DNA of 64,000 nt from NCBI GenBank assembly GCA_027306755.1, contig DAHUZE010000058.1:1-64000 (forward strand). Direction: 5' to 3'. Shown in pieces: positions 33,916 to 46,712 of this stretch; the first letter of the stretch is position 1, and the number at the start of each line of letters is the position of its first letter. The notes below the pieces were generated by a model. The model searched no databases and had not been told where the DNA came from. It worked only from the letters and a program-made list of their open reading frames with translations. Both the position numbers and the translations under genes were made by a program. This stretch comes from Acidimicrobiaceae bacterium (GTDB lineage Bacteria; Actinomycetota; Acidimicrobiia; Acidimicrobiales; RAAP-2).

Positions 33916-34755
33916 TCAGCCCAGGGCGGCAGCCAGGTCTTCTTGCAACCGGAGGGCCCCCGAGCGGAGCCCGTCCGGGCCCTGCGACAGCAATCCCCGT
34001 GAGACGCTGGGCAGCACCGAGCCGGGCGGGCAGCCGGCGAAGGCCGCACCTACGTCGGCGGCGGTCGCCCCCTGTGCGCCGACCCCCGGAGCCAGGAGCA
34101 CGCCCCCGAGCGTCGCCACGGGGAGCGCCTGGGGGGAGCGCGTCGCCCCCACCACCGCGCCCACACTGCCCAGGCGCTGGCCCGGGCGCGCCGCCACCTC
34201 GGCCCGGTTGAGCTCGGCGGCCGCGTCCAGCAGCGCCTCCTCCACCGTCCGCCCGCTGGCCGTGACCGCTTCTTGGACCATCCGGCCCTCAGGGTTGGAG
34301 CTGGCCGTGAGCACGAGCACGCCGCCGCCGGCCATGCGGGCGGCGGCCAGCAGCGGAGCCAGGGCACCGAGACCGACGTACGGAGTGACCGTGACGGCAT
34401 CGGCGGCCAAGGGGCTCGAGAACCACGCCTGGGCGTATGCCTCGGCGGTGCTGGCGACGTCCCCGCGCTTGGCGTCGGCGATGACGAGCATGCCCTCGGC
34501 CCGGGCCGCGGCGATCACCGACTCCAGGGCCGCCATGCCCGCCGATCCGAGGCGCTCGAAGAAGGCCACCTGCGGCTTGACCACTGCCACGGCGCCCCGC
34601 AGTGCCTGGACGCACCGCTCCCCGAAAGCCCGGAGCCCGTCCGGCCCGTCGGGGAGCCCCCACTGCTCGAGCAGGCTGGCCGAAGGGTCGATCCCGACGC
34701 AGAGCGGCCCGAGCCGCCCGGTGGCCTCCGCCACCCGATCAGCGAAGGGCTGCAC
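33916..34755 (-). CDS. pyrF: Orotidine 5'-phosphate decarboxylase (type 2)
   Basis: Final step to UMP. 279 aa, the longer group 2 form. CVGIDPSASLLEQWGLP and the catalytic DAKRGDVASTAEAYA are clear, and TPYVGLGAL follows. It overlaps the end of pyrD by 17 bases. Confidence 0.96.
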   Translation of the reverse strand: MQPFADRVAEATGRLGPLCVGIDPSASLLEQWGLPDGPDGLRAFGERCVQALRGAVAVVKPQVAFFERLGSAGMAALESVIAAARAEGMLVIADAKRGDVASTAEAYAQAWFSSPLAADAVTVTPYVGLGALAPLLAAARMAGGGVLVLTASSNPEGRMVQEAVTASGRTVEEALLDAAAELNRAEVAARPGQRLGSVGAVVGATRSPQALPVATLGGVLLAPGVGAQGATAADVGAAFAGCPPGSVLPSVSRGLLSQGPDGLRSGALRLQEDLAAALG

Positions 34756-35747
34756 CGACCATCTCCTTCACCGTCATCCCGTGCCGCCGGCACCAGGCCG
34801 CCAGCTCGGACTGGACCTTCCACGGCGCGCGGGGATCGGCGAACGTAGCCGTCCCCACCTGCACCGCGTCCGCGCCCGCCGCCACGAAGGCCCGGGCGTC
34901 GCGGCCCGAGGCCACCCCGCCGACGCCGACGATGCCCGCATCGGGAAACGCCTGGCGGCAGTCGAACACCGCCCGCACGGCCACGGGGTGGAGCGCCGCC
35001 CCGGACAAGCCTCCGGCCAGTGGCACCGGCGGTCTGCCGGCGGGTGCGTCCGGGTCCAGGGCTATCCCGAGCAGCGTGTTCACCAGTACCAGCGCCTCCG
35101 CCCCTGCCCCCAGCGCGGCCGAGGCGATCTCGCACAGGTCACCGACGTTCGGGCTGAGCTTGGCCCATCGCGGCAGCCCGGCGGCCCCGGCGGCGGCCAC
35201 CGCCTCGGCCGTCGCCACGGGCGAATGGGCGAACATCTTGGAGCGGTCCTCTACGTTCGGGCAGCTCACGTTCACCTCAACGGCAACCACGCCCTGCGCG
35301 CCGGTCCCGACCAGGGCGGCGGCAGCTGCCTCGTAGTCCTCCACCGTCCGCCCCCAGATGCTCGCGACCACTGCGGCCCCGCTCTCCGCCAGCGCCGGCA
35401 GGTCCCGGGCACGCCAGGCGTCCACCCCCGGGCCCTGGAGCCCGACCCGGTTGACCATGGAGCCGCCCGCCACGCCGTGCACCCGCGGCCCGGTGCTGCC
35501 GGGCCAGGCGAAGGCGGCGAGCGACTTCACGACCACCGCGCCGAGCTGGTCGAGCCGACCGTAGGCGCCCAGCTCCGCGCCGTGCCCGGCCGTGCCCGAC
35601 GCCGTCATCACCGGCGAGGCGAAAAAGAGGGAGCCGACCGTCGTCGCAAGCTCGCCGCCGGCGGCGGCAGGGGCGCGGCTCCCGGCGGCGGCAGGGCCGC
35701 GGTTCTCGGCGGCGGCAGGGGCGCGGTTCTCGGCCGCCGGCCCGTCC

Positions 35748-35761
<14 letters not shown>
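34739..35761 (-). CDS. pyrD: Dihydroorotate dehydrogenase, class 1
   Basis: FMN enzyme, 340 aa. The active-site base is a Cys ([10 protein letters not shown]), which marks class 1; [29 protein letters not shown] binds FMN phosphate. It looks like class 1B, which normally works with the electron-transfer subunit PyrK, but no pyrK is adjacent. The ATG at 35761 overlaps carB by 14 bases. The first 35 residues carry a tandem repeat and are not part of the fold. Confidence 0.93.
35661..35732 (-). repeat. 24-bp tandem repeat x3 at the start of pyrD
   Basis: Three copies of GCGGCGGCAGGGGCGCGGTTCTCG-like 24-mers encode RAPAAAEN / RGPAAAEN / RAPAAAGS in the PyrD N-terminus. Unit length is a multiple of three. 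Confidence 0.85.
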
Positions 35762-39019
<3,258 letters not shown>

Positions 39020-39020
<1 letters not shown>

Positions 39021-40078
39021 CAGCCGGCCCGTCCCATCAGCGCGTCGAAGGCGTCGAAAAGGTAGGCAGCGTCGTGCGGTCCGGGCCCCGCCTCGGGGTG
39101 GTACTGCACCGAGAAGGCGGCGGCGGTGCGGCAGCGGACGCCCTCTATGACCCCGTCGTTCAAGTTGAGGTGGGTCACGTCCGCGCCGGGGACGCCCGTC
39201 ACGGCGTAGTTGTGGTTCTGGCTGGTGATCTCCACCACTCCGTCGGCCACCCGGCGGACGGGATGGTTGGTCCCGTGGTGCCCGAACGGCAGCTTGTACG
39301 TCGTCCCGCCGAGCGCCGTGCACAAGAGCTGGTGCCCGAGGCAGATGCCGAAGATCGGCACCCTGCCCAGGAGGTCGGCGATGGCCCCGACCGGTCCGTC
39401 CAGGGCGGCGGGGTCCCCCGGACCGTTCGAGAGGAAGACGCCGTGGGGACGCATGGCCAGGACGTCATCGGCTGGCGTAGAGGCCGGAACGACCGTCACG
39501 GTGGCCAGCCGGCCCAGATGGCGCAGCATCGTCTCCTTCACGCCGAAGTCGTAGGCGACGAGTCGCCGCGGGCCGCCCCCGCGCACGTAGGGCTCCGGCG
39601 TCGTCACCGACGACACCAGGTCGTGCCCGTCCGTCGGCTCGGCCGCCGCCGCGGCCTCGCAGAGCTGAGCCTCCGGAGCCGTGCCGAAGGCGCAGGGCAT
39701 GGCGCCCTTGTCCCGCAGGTGGCGGGTGAGCCGCCGGGTGTCGACGCCGGTGATAGCGGGCACGCCCCGCCGGACCAGCCAGTCCGCCAGGCCCTCGGTG
39801 GCCCGCCAGCTCGAGGGTTCGGAGGTGAGGTCTCGCACGACAACGCCCCGGCAGTGCACCCGGGTGGACTCGTCGTCGTGGGGGTTGACCCCGTAGTTGC
39901 CGATGTGGGGGTAGGTGAACGCCACCACCTGGCCGGCGTAGGACGGGTCGGTGAGGACCTCTTGGTACCCGCTCAGTGCGGTGTTGAAGACCAGCTCCCC
40001 GGTGGCCGCGGGCAGTGCCGCGCCCGCCGCCTCCCCTTCGAACACCTCCCCGTCGGCCAGCACGAGCAGCGCCCTCAC
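39020..40078 (-). CDS. carA: Carbamoyl-phosphate synthase small subunit (glutaminase)
   Basis: 352 aa. The N-terminal CarA domain ([14 protein letters not shown]... [32 protein letters not shown]) is followed by a class I glutamine amidotransferase with the nucleophile in GICLGHQ and the His/Glu in QYHPEA. GTG at 40078 overlaps the pyrC stop (GTGA). Confidence 0.97.
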
Positions 40079-41415
40079 CGCTGGGCCTCCCCGTCCACGA
40101 CGACCGGCTCCCCGGCCGTGATCGTATGGCGGACCCGCCCCTCGAGGGTCCGCCCGGCGAACGGCGTGTTCCGGCTGCGGCTGGCCAGGCGGGCCGGGTC
40201 CACCGTCCAGCGGGCGCCGGGGTCGAAGACGCACACGTTGGCCGCCGATCCGGCGGCCACGGGGCCGCCGTGGCGATCGTCGAGCCCCGCGATGGTCGCC
40301 GGATGCCAGCTCATGGCCGCCAGGGCACGTTCCAGCCCGACGGCCGCCACCGTCACGGCCAGTGCCGTCTCGAGCCCGAGCATCCCCGGCGGCGCCTCGT
40401 CGAAGGGGACGTCCTTGGCTTCGGGCGCGTGCGGGGCGTGGTCCGTGGCCACGGCGTCCACGGTCCCGTCGCCGACCGCGGCGCGCAGCGCGGCTGCGTC
40501 CCGGTCGGACCGCAGCGGCGGGTTGACCTTGAAGACCGGGTCGTAGGCGGCGCACTCGGCGTCGGTCAGGGTCAGGTGGTGGGGCGTTGCTTCGGCCGTC
40601 ACCGGGAGGCCCTCGGCCTTGGCCGCCCGCAGCAGCGCCACCGACCCGGCCGTGGAGAGGTGGAGGAAGTGCATGCGGGCGCCGCTGGCCCGGACGAGTG
40701 CCAGGTCCCGGGCGACCATCGCCTCTTCGGCCGCCGCCGGCACGCCCGGGATGCCGAGCCGGCTCGACCAGGATCCCTCGTGCATCGATCCCCCCCCAAC
40801 CAACCGGTCGTCCTCGCAATGCTGCGCCAGGGTGACCCCCAGGCCCCGGGCGTAGTCCAGTGCCCGCAGCATCAGCCCGCCGTCCTGGAGCCCGGAGCCG
40901 TCATCGGTGAAGATCCGCACGCCCAGGGCGGCCAGCTCGGCCATGGGCGCCAGGCGCTCGCCGGCCCGGCCCACCGTGATGGCCCCGGCCACCACCACCT
41001 CCACCGGCGCGCTGCGCCCGAGGAGGAGCACCTCGGTGGCGACTGCAGCAGAGTCGATCGCAGGCTCGGTGTTGGGCATGGCCACCACCGCGGTGAACCC
41101 GCCCAGGGCCGCGGCGCGACCCCCGGTCTCGATGGTCTCGGCTTCCTCGCGCCCCGGCTGGCGCAGGTGCGTGTGCAGGTCGACCAGGCCCGGCAAGACG
41201 ACGCAGCCGCCGGCGTCGAGCACCGTGGCCCCGGTGGGCACCGCCAGATCAGGGCCGACGCGCACCACCGTCCCGGCCTCCACCAGCACGTCGGCGCGCC
41301 GGCGGCCTCCGGCGTCCACGACGTCCCCGCCCCGCACCATCAGGGTCCGCGGCGCCCCGGCACGACCCACGTCACGGTCCGAGGCACGGCCCCCGGCTCC
41401 GGGCAGCCCCGTCAT
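40075..41415 (-). CDS. pyrC: Dihydroorotase
   Basis: Class I dihydroorotase, 446 aa. Metal-binding DLHTHLRQPG near the N-terminus and VATDHAPH near the C-terminus frame the amidohydrolase barrel, with MPNTEPAID between. The ATG at 41415 lies in the second copy of a 38-bp duplication at the pyrB/pyrC junction; an internal ATG at 41340 (MVRGGDVVD) is an alternative start and is closer to the conserved fold. Confidence 0.95.
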   Translation of the reverse strand: MTGLPGAGGRASDRDVGRAGAPRTLMVRGGDVVDAGGRRRADVLVEAGTVVRVGPDLAVPTGATVLDAGGCVVLPGLVDLHTHLRQPGREEAETIETGGRAAALGGFTAVVAMPNTEPAIDSAAVATEVLLLGRSAPVEVVVAGAITVGRAGERLAPMAELAALGVRIFTDDGSGLQDGGLMLRALDYARGLGVTLAQHCEDDRLVGGGSMHEGSWSSRLGIPGVPAAAEEAMVARDLALVRASGARMHFLHLSTAGSVALLRAAKAEGLPVTAEATPHHLTLTDAECAAYDPVFKVNPPLRSDRDAAALRAAVGDGTVDAVATDHAPHAPEAKDVPFDEAPPGMLGLETALAVTVAAVGLERALAAMSWHPATIAGLDDRHGGPVAAGSAANVCVFDPGARWTVDPARLASRSRNTPFAGRTLEGRVRHTITAGEPVVVDGEAQR

Positions 41416-41485
41416 GCCGCCCCCCGGGGCACCGTCGTCCCGCCCCCCGTCATCCCGCCGCCCGAGGCACCGTCGTCCCGTGCCC
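41411..41485 (-). repeat. 38-bp tandem duplication at the pyrB/pyrC junction
   Basis: ACGACGGTGCCTCGGGCGGC...ATGACGGGG occurs twice with a 38-base offset and a few mismatches. The first copy ends pyrB and carries an ATGA overlap that now opens only a 13-codon frame (41453-41412). The second copy supplies the ATG used by pyrC. The duplication is not a multiple of three. Confidence 0.75.
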
Positions 41486-42388
41486 GCCAAGCAGCAGGAA
41501 GAGCACGGCCATGCGCACCGCCACCCCGTTGGTGACCTGGCGGGTCGCAAGGGTGCGGGGCAGGTCGGCGACGTCGCCGGCGATCTCCACGCCCCGGATC
41601 ATCGGTCCAGGGTGGGTGAGCACGGCTTGGGGGTGCATGCGCGCCACCCGGCGGGCCGTCAGGCCCCAGTGCGCCGCGTACTCCCTCAGGGAGGGGACGA
41701 AGGCGCCGCTCCCCCGCTCGGCCTGCAACCGCAGGACGGACACCACATCTGCGTCGGGCAGGGCAGCGTCCAGGTCCCCGGCCACGGCCACGGGCCACCC
41801 GTCCAACGACGGGGGCAGCAGGCTTCCCGGCGCGGCGAGGGTCACGGCGGCGCCCAGGGCGCTGTACGCCAGCACCTGGGACCGGGCGACCCGGCTGTGG
41901 CGGATGTCGCCGACGATCAGGACCCGGAGCCCTTCGATCGCCCCCTTGGCCTGGCGCACCGTGAAGCAGTCGAGCAGAGCCTGGGTCGGGTGCTCGTGCC
42001 AGCCGTCCCCGCCGTTGACCACCTTGCACCGCCGCACCCACCGGCTGACCTGCGCCGGGACGCCGGCGGAGGCGTGGCGAACGATCAGCGCGTCCATGCC
42101 CATCGCCTCGATGGTCTCCACGGTGTCGCGGATCGACTCCCCCTTCTTGACCGACGACGAGGCAGCGGAGAACGAAAGGACGTCGGCGGACAGGCGCTTC
42201 GCCGCCGTCTCGAACGAGAGACGAGTGCGGGTCGACTCCTCGAAGAACAACGTGGCCACCGCCCGTCCCCGCAGGGTGGGCACCTTGGGGATGGGCCGGC
42301 GCTCCACCTCGGCGAACGCCTCGGCCACGGACAGGACCTCCTCGATGCCGTCGCGCCCCAGATCGGCGATGGACAGGAGGTGTGTCAC
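41450..42388 (-). CDS. pyrB: Aspartate carbamoyltransferase catalytic subunit
   Basis: 312 aa. The carbamoyl-phosphate site [25 protein letters not shown] with the adjacent-subunit loop, HPTQALLD and the aspartate-binding [11 protein letters not shown] are all present. No pyrI is present, as is usual in actinobacteria. It overlaps pyrR by ATGA. The last residues (GTTVPRAAG) lie in the junction duplication. Confidence 0.97.
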   Translation of the reverse strand: MTHLLSIADLGRDGIEEVLSVAEAFAEVERRPIPKVPTLRGRAVATLFFEESTRTRLSFETAAKRLSADVLSFSAASSSVKKGESIRDTVETIEAMGMDALIVRHASAGVPAQVSRWVRRCKVVNGGDGWHEHPTQALLDCFTVRQAKGAIEGLRVLIVGDIRHSRVARSQVLAYSALGAAVTLAAPGSLLPPSLDGWPVAVAGDLDAALPDADVVSVLRLQAERGSGAFVPSLREYAAHWGLTARRVARMHPQAVLTHPGPMIRGVEIAGDVADLPRTLATRQVTNGVAVRMAVLFLLLGGHGTTVPRAAG

Positions 42389-42942
42389 TGCAGCGAACCG
42401 ATGACGACGCCGTGCTCGCTCACGTCCACCATCTCGTCACGGCGGGTGGGGAGGTTCTTGCCCACGAAGTCGGGCCGGATCGGCAGCTCGCGGTGACCCC
42501 GGTCGACCATCACGGCCAGCTGGACGGTCCGGGCCCGCCCGAAGTCGCCGAGGGCGTTGAGCGCGGCTCGGATCGTGCGCCCCGTGAACAGGACGTCGTC
42601 CACCAGCACGACCACCCGGCCCGTGAGGTCGCACGGGACGTCGGTCACCGCCTCGGGCAGGACGGGCCGCAGGCCGAAGTCGTCGCGGTAGAAGGCCACG
42701 TCGAGCGTCCCGACCGGAACCGCGGCGCTCTCGGCCTCGGTCAAGAGGGTGGCCATGATGACAGCCAGGGGCACGCCGCCGGTCTGGAGGCCGATCAGCA
42801 CCACGTCGTCCAGGCCACCGTTTCTTTCGGCCACCTCGTGGGACATGCGCACGAGCGCCCGGTGGACGTCGGATGCGGACAGGATCTGGGAACGAGGAAC
42901 GAACACACCACCCCGGGTATGGCTGCGCTCTCGTTCGGCCAC
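42385..42942 (-). CDS. pyrR: PyrR bifunctional pyr regulator / uracil phosphoribosyltransferase
   Basis: 185 aa with the PRPP loop [21 protein letters not shown]. PyrR binds pyr mRNA when UMP is abundant and lowers expression of the downstream genes, and it can also salvage uracil. GTG at 42942 is chosen because AGGAGGAG lies just upstream. A hairpin matching the PyrR-binding consensus sits 9 bases above that Shine-Dalgarno. First gene of pyrR-pyrB-pyrC-carA-carB-pyrD-pyrF. Confidence 0.96.
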   Translation of the reverse strand: MAERERSHTRGGVFVPRSQILSASDVHRALVRMSHEVAERNGGLDDVVLIGLQTGGVPLAVIMATLLTEAESAAVPVGTLDVAFYRDDFGLRPVLPEAVTDVPCDLTGRVVVLVDDVLFTGRTIRAALNALGDFGRARTVQLAVMVDRGHRELPIRPDFVGKNLPTRRDEMVDVSEHGVVIGSLQ

Positions 42943-42954
42943 TGCTCCTCCTGT

Positions 42955-42985
42955 CCGTTCGGGCCTCACGGGACCCGCTTCACGG
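42955..42985 (-). promoter_or_regulatory. PyrR-binding hairpin before pyrR
   Basis: The RNA reads CCGU-GAAG-CGGGUC-CCGUGA-GGCCCG-A-ACGG. It has a lower stem (CCGU/ACGG), a purine bulge (GAAG), an upper stem, and hexaloop CCGUGA. The known PyrR site is ARUCCNGNGAGGYU with a CNGNGA hexaloop; here the loop fits fully, and the outer A-U pair is replaced by a compensating G-C. Its place next to the pyrR Shine-Dalgarno favours translational repression rather than attenuation. Confidence 0.8.
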
Positions 42986-42998
42986 TCAGGCGGCGATG

Positions 42999-43397
42999 CT
43001 ACCGCACCGACGTTGCGATGGTGCTCAGGATCCCGTTGACGAAGGACCCGGACTCGTCGGTGGAGTACGTCTTGGCCAGCTCCACGGCCTCGTCGATGAC
43101 TACTGCCACCGGGGGCCCGGACGGGTCCAGGAGCTCGGCCACCGCCACCCGCATGACCAGGAGGTCCACCACGGCCATGCGGCCGAGCGGCCACCCCACC
43201 GCGGCATCGGCGATGAGCTGGTCGGCCTCGGCCTGGAAGGTGGCGGCGGCCGTGACCAGCGACGTGGCGAACCGGTCCGGGGGAACGGCCAGGTCGGCGA
43301 TCACCTGCGCCACGGGTTGGCCCTTGAGCTCGGCCTCGTAGAGCAGGCCCAGCGCACGCTCGCGCGACTGGTGCCGGGTCGGATCGTCTCCGGGCAC
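42999..43397 (-). CDS. nusB: Transcription antitermination factor NusB
   Basis: 132 aa, all-helical Nus[51 protein letters not shown] and [33 protein letters not shown] are the conserved blocks. With NusE it binds boxA in rRNA leaders such as the one at the left end of this window. It lies 16 bases after efp. Confidence 0.96.
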   Translation of the reverse strand: MPGDDPTRHQSRERALGLLYEAELKGQPVAQVIADLAVPPDRFATSLVTAAATFQAEADQLIADAAVGWPLGRMAVVDLLVMRVAVAELLDPSGPPVAVVIDEAVELAKTYSTDESGSFVNGILSTIATSVR

Positions 43398-43413
43398 GGA
43401 GCCCGAGCCCCGC

Positions 43414-43974
43414 CTAGGCCCGGGTGAGGTAGTCGCCGGTCCGGGTGTCCACGCGGAGCGTGTCTCCCGGGTTGACGAAGAGCGGGACCTGGACCACCAA
43501 CCCGGTCTCCAACGTGGCCGGCTTGCGGGCGCCCGACACCCGGTCGCCCTGGACGCCCGGCTCGGTCTCCGCCACGACCAGCTCGACCGCGGCAGGAAGG
43601 TCGACCCCCACCATCTCGGTCCCGTACATCTGCAGGTGGACGCCGTTCCCCTCCGTCAGGTAGTTGGCGGCGTCCCCGAGAACGTCCCGCGGCACCTGGA
43701 GCTGCTCGTAGGTGCCGGTGTCCATGAAGACGTACTCTGCGCCGTCGCGGTAGAGGAACTGCATCTCCCGCTTGTCGATGATCGCCTGCTCGAGCCGCTC
43801 GTCGGCCCGGTACGTCCGCTCCACCACGGCCCCGGTGCGGAGGTTCTTCAGCTTCGTGCGGACGAACGCCCCTCCCTTGCCCGGCTTGACGTGCTGGAAC
43901 TCCACCACCGAGCAGAGCCCCTCGGGCAGGTCCAGGGTCATGCCGTTCTTCAGGTCATTGGTCGAGACTGGCAT
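43414..43974 (-). CDS. efp: Translation elongation factor P
   Basis: 186 aa, three beta-barrel domains. The loop VKPGKGGAFVRTK carries the lysine (PGKGG) that stimulates polyproline synthesis. AGAGGAG precedes the ATG. It overlaps the end of the upstream Xaa-Pro peptidase gene by 20 bases, the usual actinobacterial neighbour. Confidence 0.97.
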   Translation of the reverse strand: MPVSTNDLKNGMTLDLPEGLCSVVEFQHVKPGKGGAFVRTKLKNLRTGAVVERTYRADERLEQAIIDKREMQFLYRDGAEYVFMDTGTYEQLQVPRDVLGDAANYLTEGNGVHLQMYGTEMVGVDLPAAVELVVAETEPGVQGDRVSGARKPATLETGLVVQVPLFVNPGDTLRVDTRTGDYLTRA

Positions 43975-45091
43975 GGGGCTCCTCTGTTGGCCCGCGCCCC
44001 CGCACCGACGCGGCGACGACTTTGGAGAAGTTCGTGAGCGGGCGGCTGCCGTCCTCGGTCACCACGAGGGTGTCCTCGATGCGGACACCGCCGGCGCCGG
44101 GCAGGTACACCCCCGGCTCGACCGTGACGACCATGCCCGGCACCAGGGTAGCAGTGGCCAGCGGCCCGACCGCCGGGGCCTCGTGGATGTCCAAGCCGAC
44201 CCCGTGACCGGTGCCGTGCTCGAAGCGGTCTGCCCATCCGGCCTGGGCGATGACGGCCCGGCAGGCATCGTCGACCTCCTTGCAAGGGACCCCCGGGGCC
44301 ACGGTCGCCACACCCTCGGCCTGCGACGCCCTCACGACCTCGAACACCCGGGCCATCTCCCCCTGGAGGTCCCCTCCCACGCAGAACGTGCGGGTCATGT
44401 CCGAGCGGTAGCCCTCGAAGGTGGCGCCGAAGTCGACCACCACCGGCTCGCCGGCGCCGATCACCCGTGCGGTCGGCCGGTGGTGCGGCTTGGCGGAGTT
44501 GGGGCCGGAGGCCACGATGGTCTCGAAGGCCACGCTCTCGGCACCCCCTCGGCGCATCGCCGTGTCCAGGGCCAGGGCAAACGCTGCTTCGCTGAGCCGA
44601 TCGGCCAGCAGGGGCGCGACCTGTGCCAGCGCGGCGTCGGCAATGGCCGCCGCCGCGGCCATGCGGTCGATCTCGCCGCCGTCCTTGACCTCCCGCAGGG
44701 CTTCGACCTCGCCGGACATGGGGACGACCTCGCCCACCAGGTCGCCCCACTGGCGGCTGTCACTCCAGCTGAGGTGTTCGGCCTCGAGCCCGACCCGGTG
44801 GGACCCCGAGAGCAGCGACCGGACCGCGTCGCGCTGGGCGGCGATCCCGCCGACGGCGATCTCCACGGCCGCGCCGGCCCCGGCCACCTGCTCGGCCGAC
44901 TGGGTCCGGTAGCGGCCGTCCGTGGTCAGCAGCGCGGCCCCGGCCGTGACCGCGAGGACCCCCGCGGAGCCGGTGAAGCCGGTCAGGTACCGGATGTTGG
45001 CCAGATCGGTCACGATGAGGGCGGCGGCCGGCGATGCCTCCAGCCGCGCCCGCAGCGCGTCCAGGCGGGGGCCCACGGCCAAGGCCCTCAC
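43955..45091 (-). CDS. M24 family Xaa-Pro peptidase
   Basis: 378 aa. A creatinase-like N-terminal domain (IVTDLANIRYLTGFTGSAGVLAVT) precedes the pita-bread peptidase domain with the dinuclear metal ligands: VVDFGATFEGYRSDMTRTF, HGTGHGVGLDIHEAP, TVEPGVYLPGAGGVRIED. It cleaves Xaa-Pro bonds, perhaps of Pro-rich peptides. GTG start overlapping aroQ by GTGA. Often annotated pepQ or pepP in this position. Confidence 0.93.
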   Translation of the reverse strand: MRALAVGPRLDALRARLEASPAAALIVTDLANIRYLTGFTGSAGVLAVTAGAALLTTDGRYRTQSAEQVAGAGAAVEIAVGGIAAQRDAVRSLLSGSHRVGLEAEHLSWSDSRQWGDLVGEVVPMSGEVEALREVKDGGEIDRMAAAAAIADAALAQVAPLLADRLSEAAFALALDTAMRRGGAESVAFETIVASGPNSAKPHHRPTARVIGAGEPVVVDFGATFEGYRSDMTRTFCVGGDLQGEMARVFEVVRASQAEGVATVAPGVPCKEVDDACRAVIAQAGWADRFEHGTGHGVGLDIHEAPAVGPLATATLVPGMVVTVEPGVYLPGAGGVRIEDTLVVTEDGSRPLTNFSKVVAASVRGRGPTEEPHASLDQ

Positions 45092-45645
45092 CGCCCTTCC
45101 TCGCGGCCCGAGCCTCGAGCGGGGCCTGCCTCCCGGCCCTGCGGAGCCCCCCGTGACCGCCCTTGGTCGACCAGGCGGATGGCCGCCTCCGCCGCCAGCT
45201 CGTAGCCGAGGCCCCCCAGGCCCGCGACCACGCCGTCAGCAACCGGCGCCACCACCGATCGGTGACGGAACGGCTCGCGGGCGGAAGGGTTCGAGAGGTG
45301 CACCTCGATCACCACCCCGTCGAACGCCGCCAGGGCGTCGTGCAGGGACCAGCTCCCGTGCGTGAGTGCGCCGGCGTTCACGACCAGCGCGGCTGACCGC
45401 CCCCGGGCGGCGTGGACGGCCTCGACCAGCTCGCCCTCGTGGTTCGTCTGGCGGTGGTCGTACGTCCAGCCGTGTGCCGCCACCACGGCCCCAACCCGCC
45501 GGACGTGGTCCTCGAGCCGCGCCGCGCCGTACACCTCGGGCTGGCGCTCGCCTAGGAGGTTGAGGTTGGGGCCGGAAAGGACGGTCAGGTGCCGGGACCG
45601 GCCTGTTGCCGAGCCTCCGCCGGGCGCCGCCTCCGCGTCCGTCAC
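45088..45645 (-). CDS. aroQ: 3-dehydroquinate dehydratase type II
   Basis: Shikimate pathway step 3. The flavodoxin-like fold has LSGPNLNLLGERQPEVYG (with the catalytic Tyr loop), NHEGELVEAVHAA, VNAGALTHGSWSLHDAL and EVHLSNPSAREPFRHRSV. GTG at 45645 overlaps aroB by GTGA. The 185 aa include N- and C-terminal low-complexity tails not needed for the fold. Confidence 0.95.
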   Translation of the reverse strand: MTDAEAAPGGGSATGRSRHLTVLSGPNLNLLGERQPEVYGAARLEDHVRRVGAVVAAHGWTYDHRQTNHEGELVEAVHAARGRSAALVVNAGALTHGSWSLHDALAAFDGVVIEVHLSNPSAREPFRHRSVVAPVADGVVAGLGGLGYELAAEAAIRLVDQGRSRGAPQGREAGPARGSGREEGR

Positions 45646-46712
45646 CGGTCCTCCCCCATGGATCCCAGCTCCTCCAGGTCGTCCAGCGCCGCCGCAGCCG
45701 CCGAGCGCTCGATCCCGCGCACCATCGCCAGCCCGTCCGGCCCGTCGAGCACGAAGGTCAGATCGTGCTGGGCCTTCTTGTCCCGAGCCATGTACGCAAG
45801 CAGCTCCTCGTGGTCCCAGCTCCCCTGCGGGCCCGGCAACCCGGGCCACAGCTCGAAGCGTCGCACCACCTGGCGGTGGAACGCCACCCGGGCGTCGTCG
45901 ATGCGCCCGAGGCGGCGGGCGACGAGGGCGGCGTAGACCAGGCCGGTGGCCACCGCCTCCCCGTGGCGCACGTCGCGCCCGGTGCGCTGCGCCTCGGCCT
46001 CCAGCGCGTGGGCCAGCGTGTGGCCGTAATTGAGCAGGGCCCGGCGACCGGACTCCCGCTCGTCCCCCCCCACCGCTGCCGCCTTGCAGGCGACCGAGCG
46101 CGCCACCTGCTCCTCCAGTGGCAGCTCCGCCAGGGACGGCAGGCCGAGGAAGGTGTACTTCGCCATCTCGCCCCGGCCGCACGACCACTCCCGCCCGGGC
46201 AGCGTCGCCAGCAGTGCCGTGTCGCACAGCACGCCGATCGGCTGCCAGAAGGCGCCCATCAAGTTCGTTCCCTCCGCCAGGTTGACGCCGGTCTTCCCGC
46301 CGATGGCCGCGTCCACCTGGGCCAGCAGGCTGGTGGCCACCGAGCAGTAGGCGACGCCGCGGTGGTAAGTGGCGGCCAGGAAGCCTGCGATGTCGGTCAC
46401 CACGCCACCTCCGACCGCGACGACCACGTCGGCGCGGGAGAAATCGCTCCGGGCCAGCGCGCCGGCCAGGGACTCCACCGTGGCCAGCCGCTTGGCCGCC
46501 TCCCCCGCCGGGACCCGGTGCACCGTGAAGGGGACGCCGGGGTCGAGCTCGGAGAACCAGTCCTGCCGGGCCACCACCTCGTCGGTCACCAGTGCCGCCC
46601 GGCGCGCTCGGGCCGACCCGCTGCGGACGACGTCCGCCAGCGCCCGGCTCGCCCCAGGGCCGACGAGCACGTCGTACCCCCGCTCACCCAGCTCCACCGG
46701 GACGGAGATCAT
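45642..46712 (-). CDS. aroB: 3-dehydroquinate synthase
   Basis: Shikimate pathway step 2, an NAD- and metal-dependent enzyme of 356 aa. The NAD site VVAVGGGVVTDIAGFLAATYHRGV, GGKTGVNLAEGTNLMGAFWQP, and the metal-binding region around NYGHTLAHALE with RHGEAVATGLVYAA are all seen. Overlaps aroK and aroQ by four bases each. Confidence 0.97.
   Translation of the reverse strand: MISVPVELGERGYDVLVGPGASRALADVVRSGSARARRAALVTDEVVARQDWFSELDPGVPFTVHRVPAGEAAKRLATVESLAGALARSDFSRADVVVAVGGGVVTDIAGFLAATYHRGVAYCSVATSLLAQVDAAIGGKTGVNLAEGTNLMGAFWQPIGVLCDTALLATLPGREWSCGRGEMAKYTFLGLPSLAELPLEEQVARSVACKAAAVGGDERESGRRALLNYGHTLAHALEAEAQRTGRDVRHGEAVATGLVYAALVARRLGRIDDARVAFHRQVVRRFELWPGLPGPQGSWDHEELLAYMARDKKAQHDLTFVLDGPDGLAMVRGIERSAAAAALDDLEELGSMGEDR

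Noticed and set aside
41412-41453. 13-codon ORF between pyrB and pyrC as a real small gene
   Set aside because: It is explained by the 38-bp duplication of the pyrB end and has no independent support.
42943-42998. Transcription attenuator upstream of pyrR
   Set aside because: The 56-base gap has the PyrR hairpin but no U-tract terminator or competing antiterminator, so translational control fits better.
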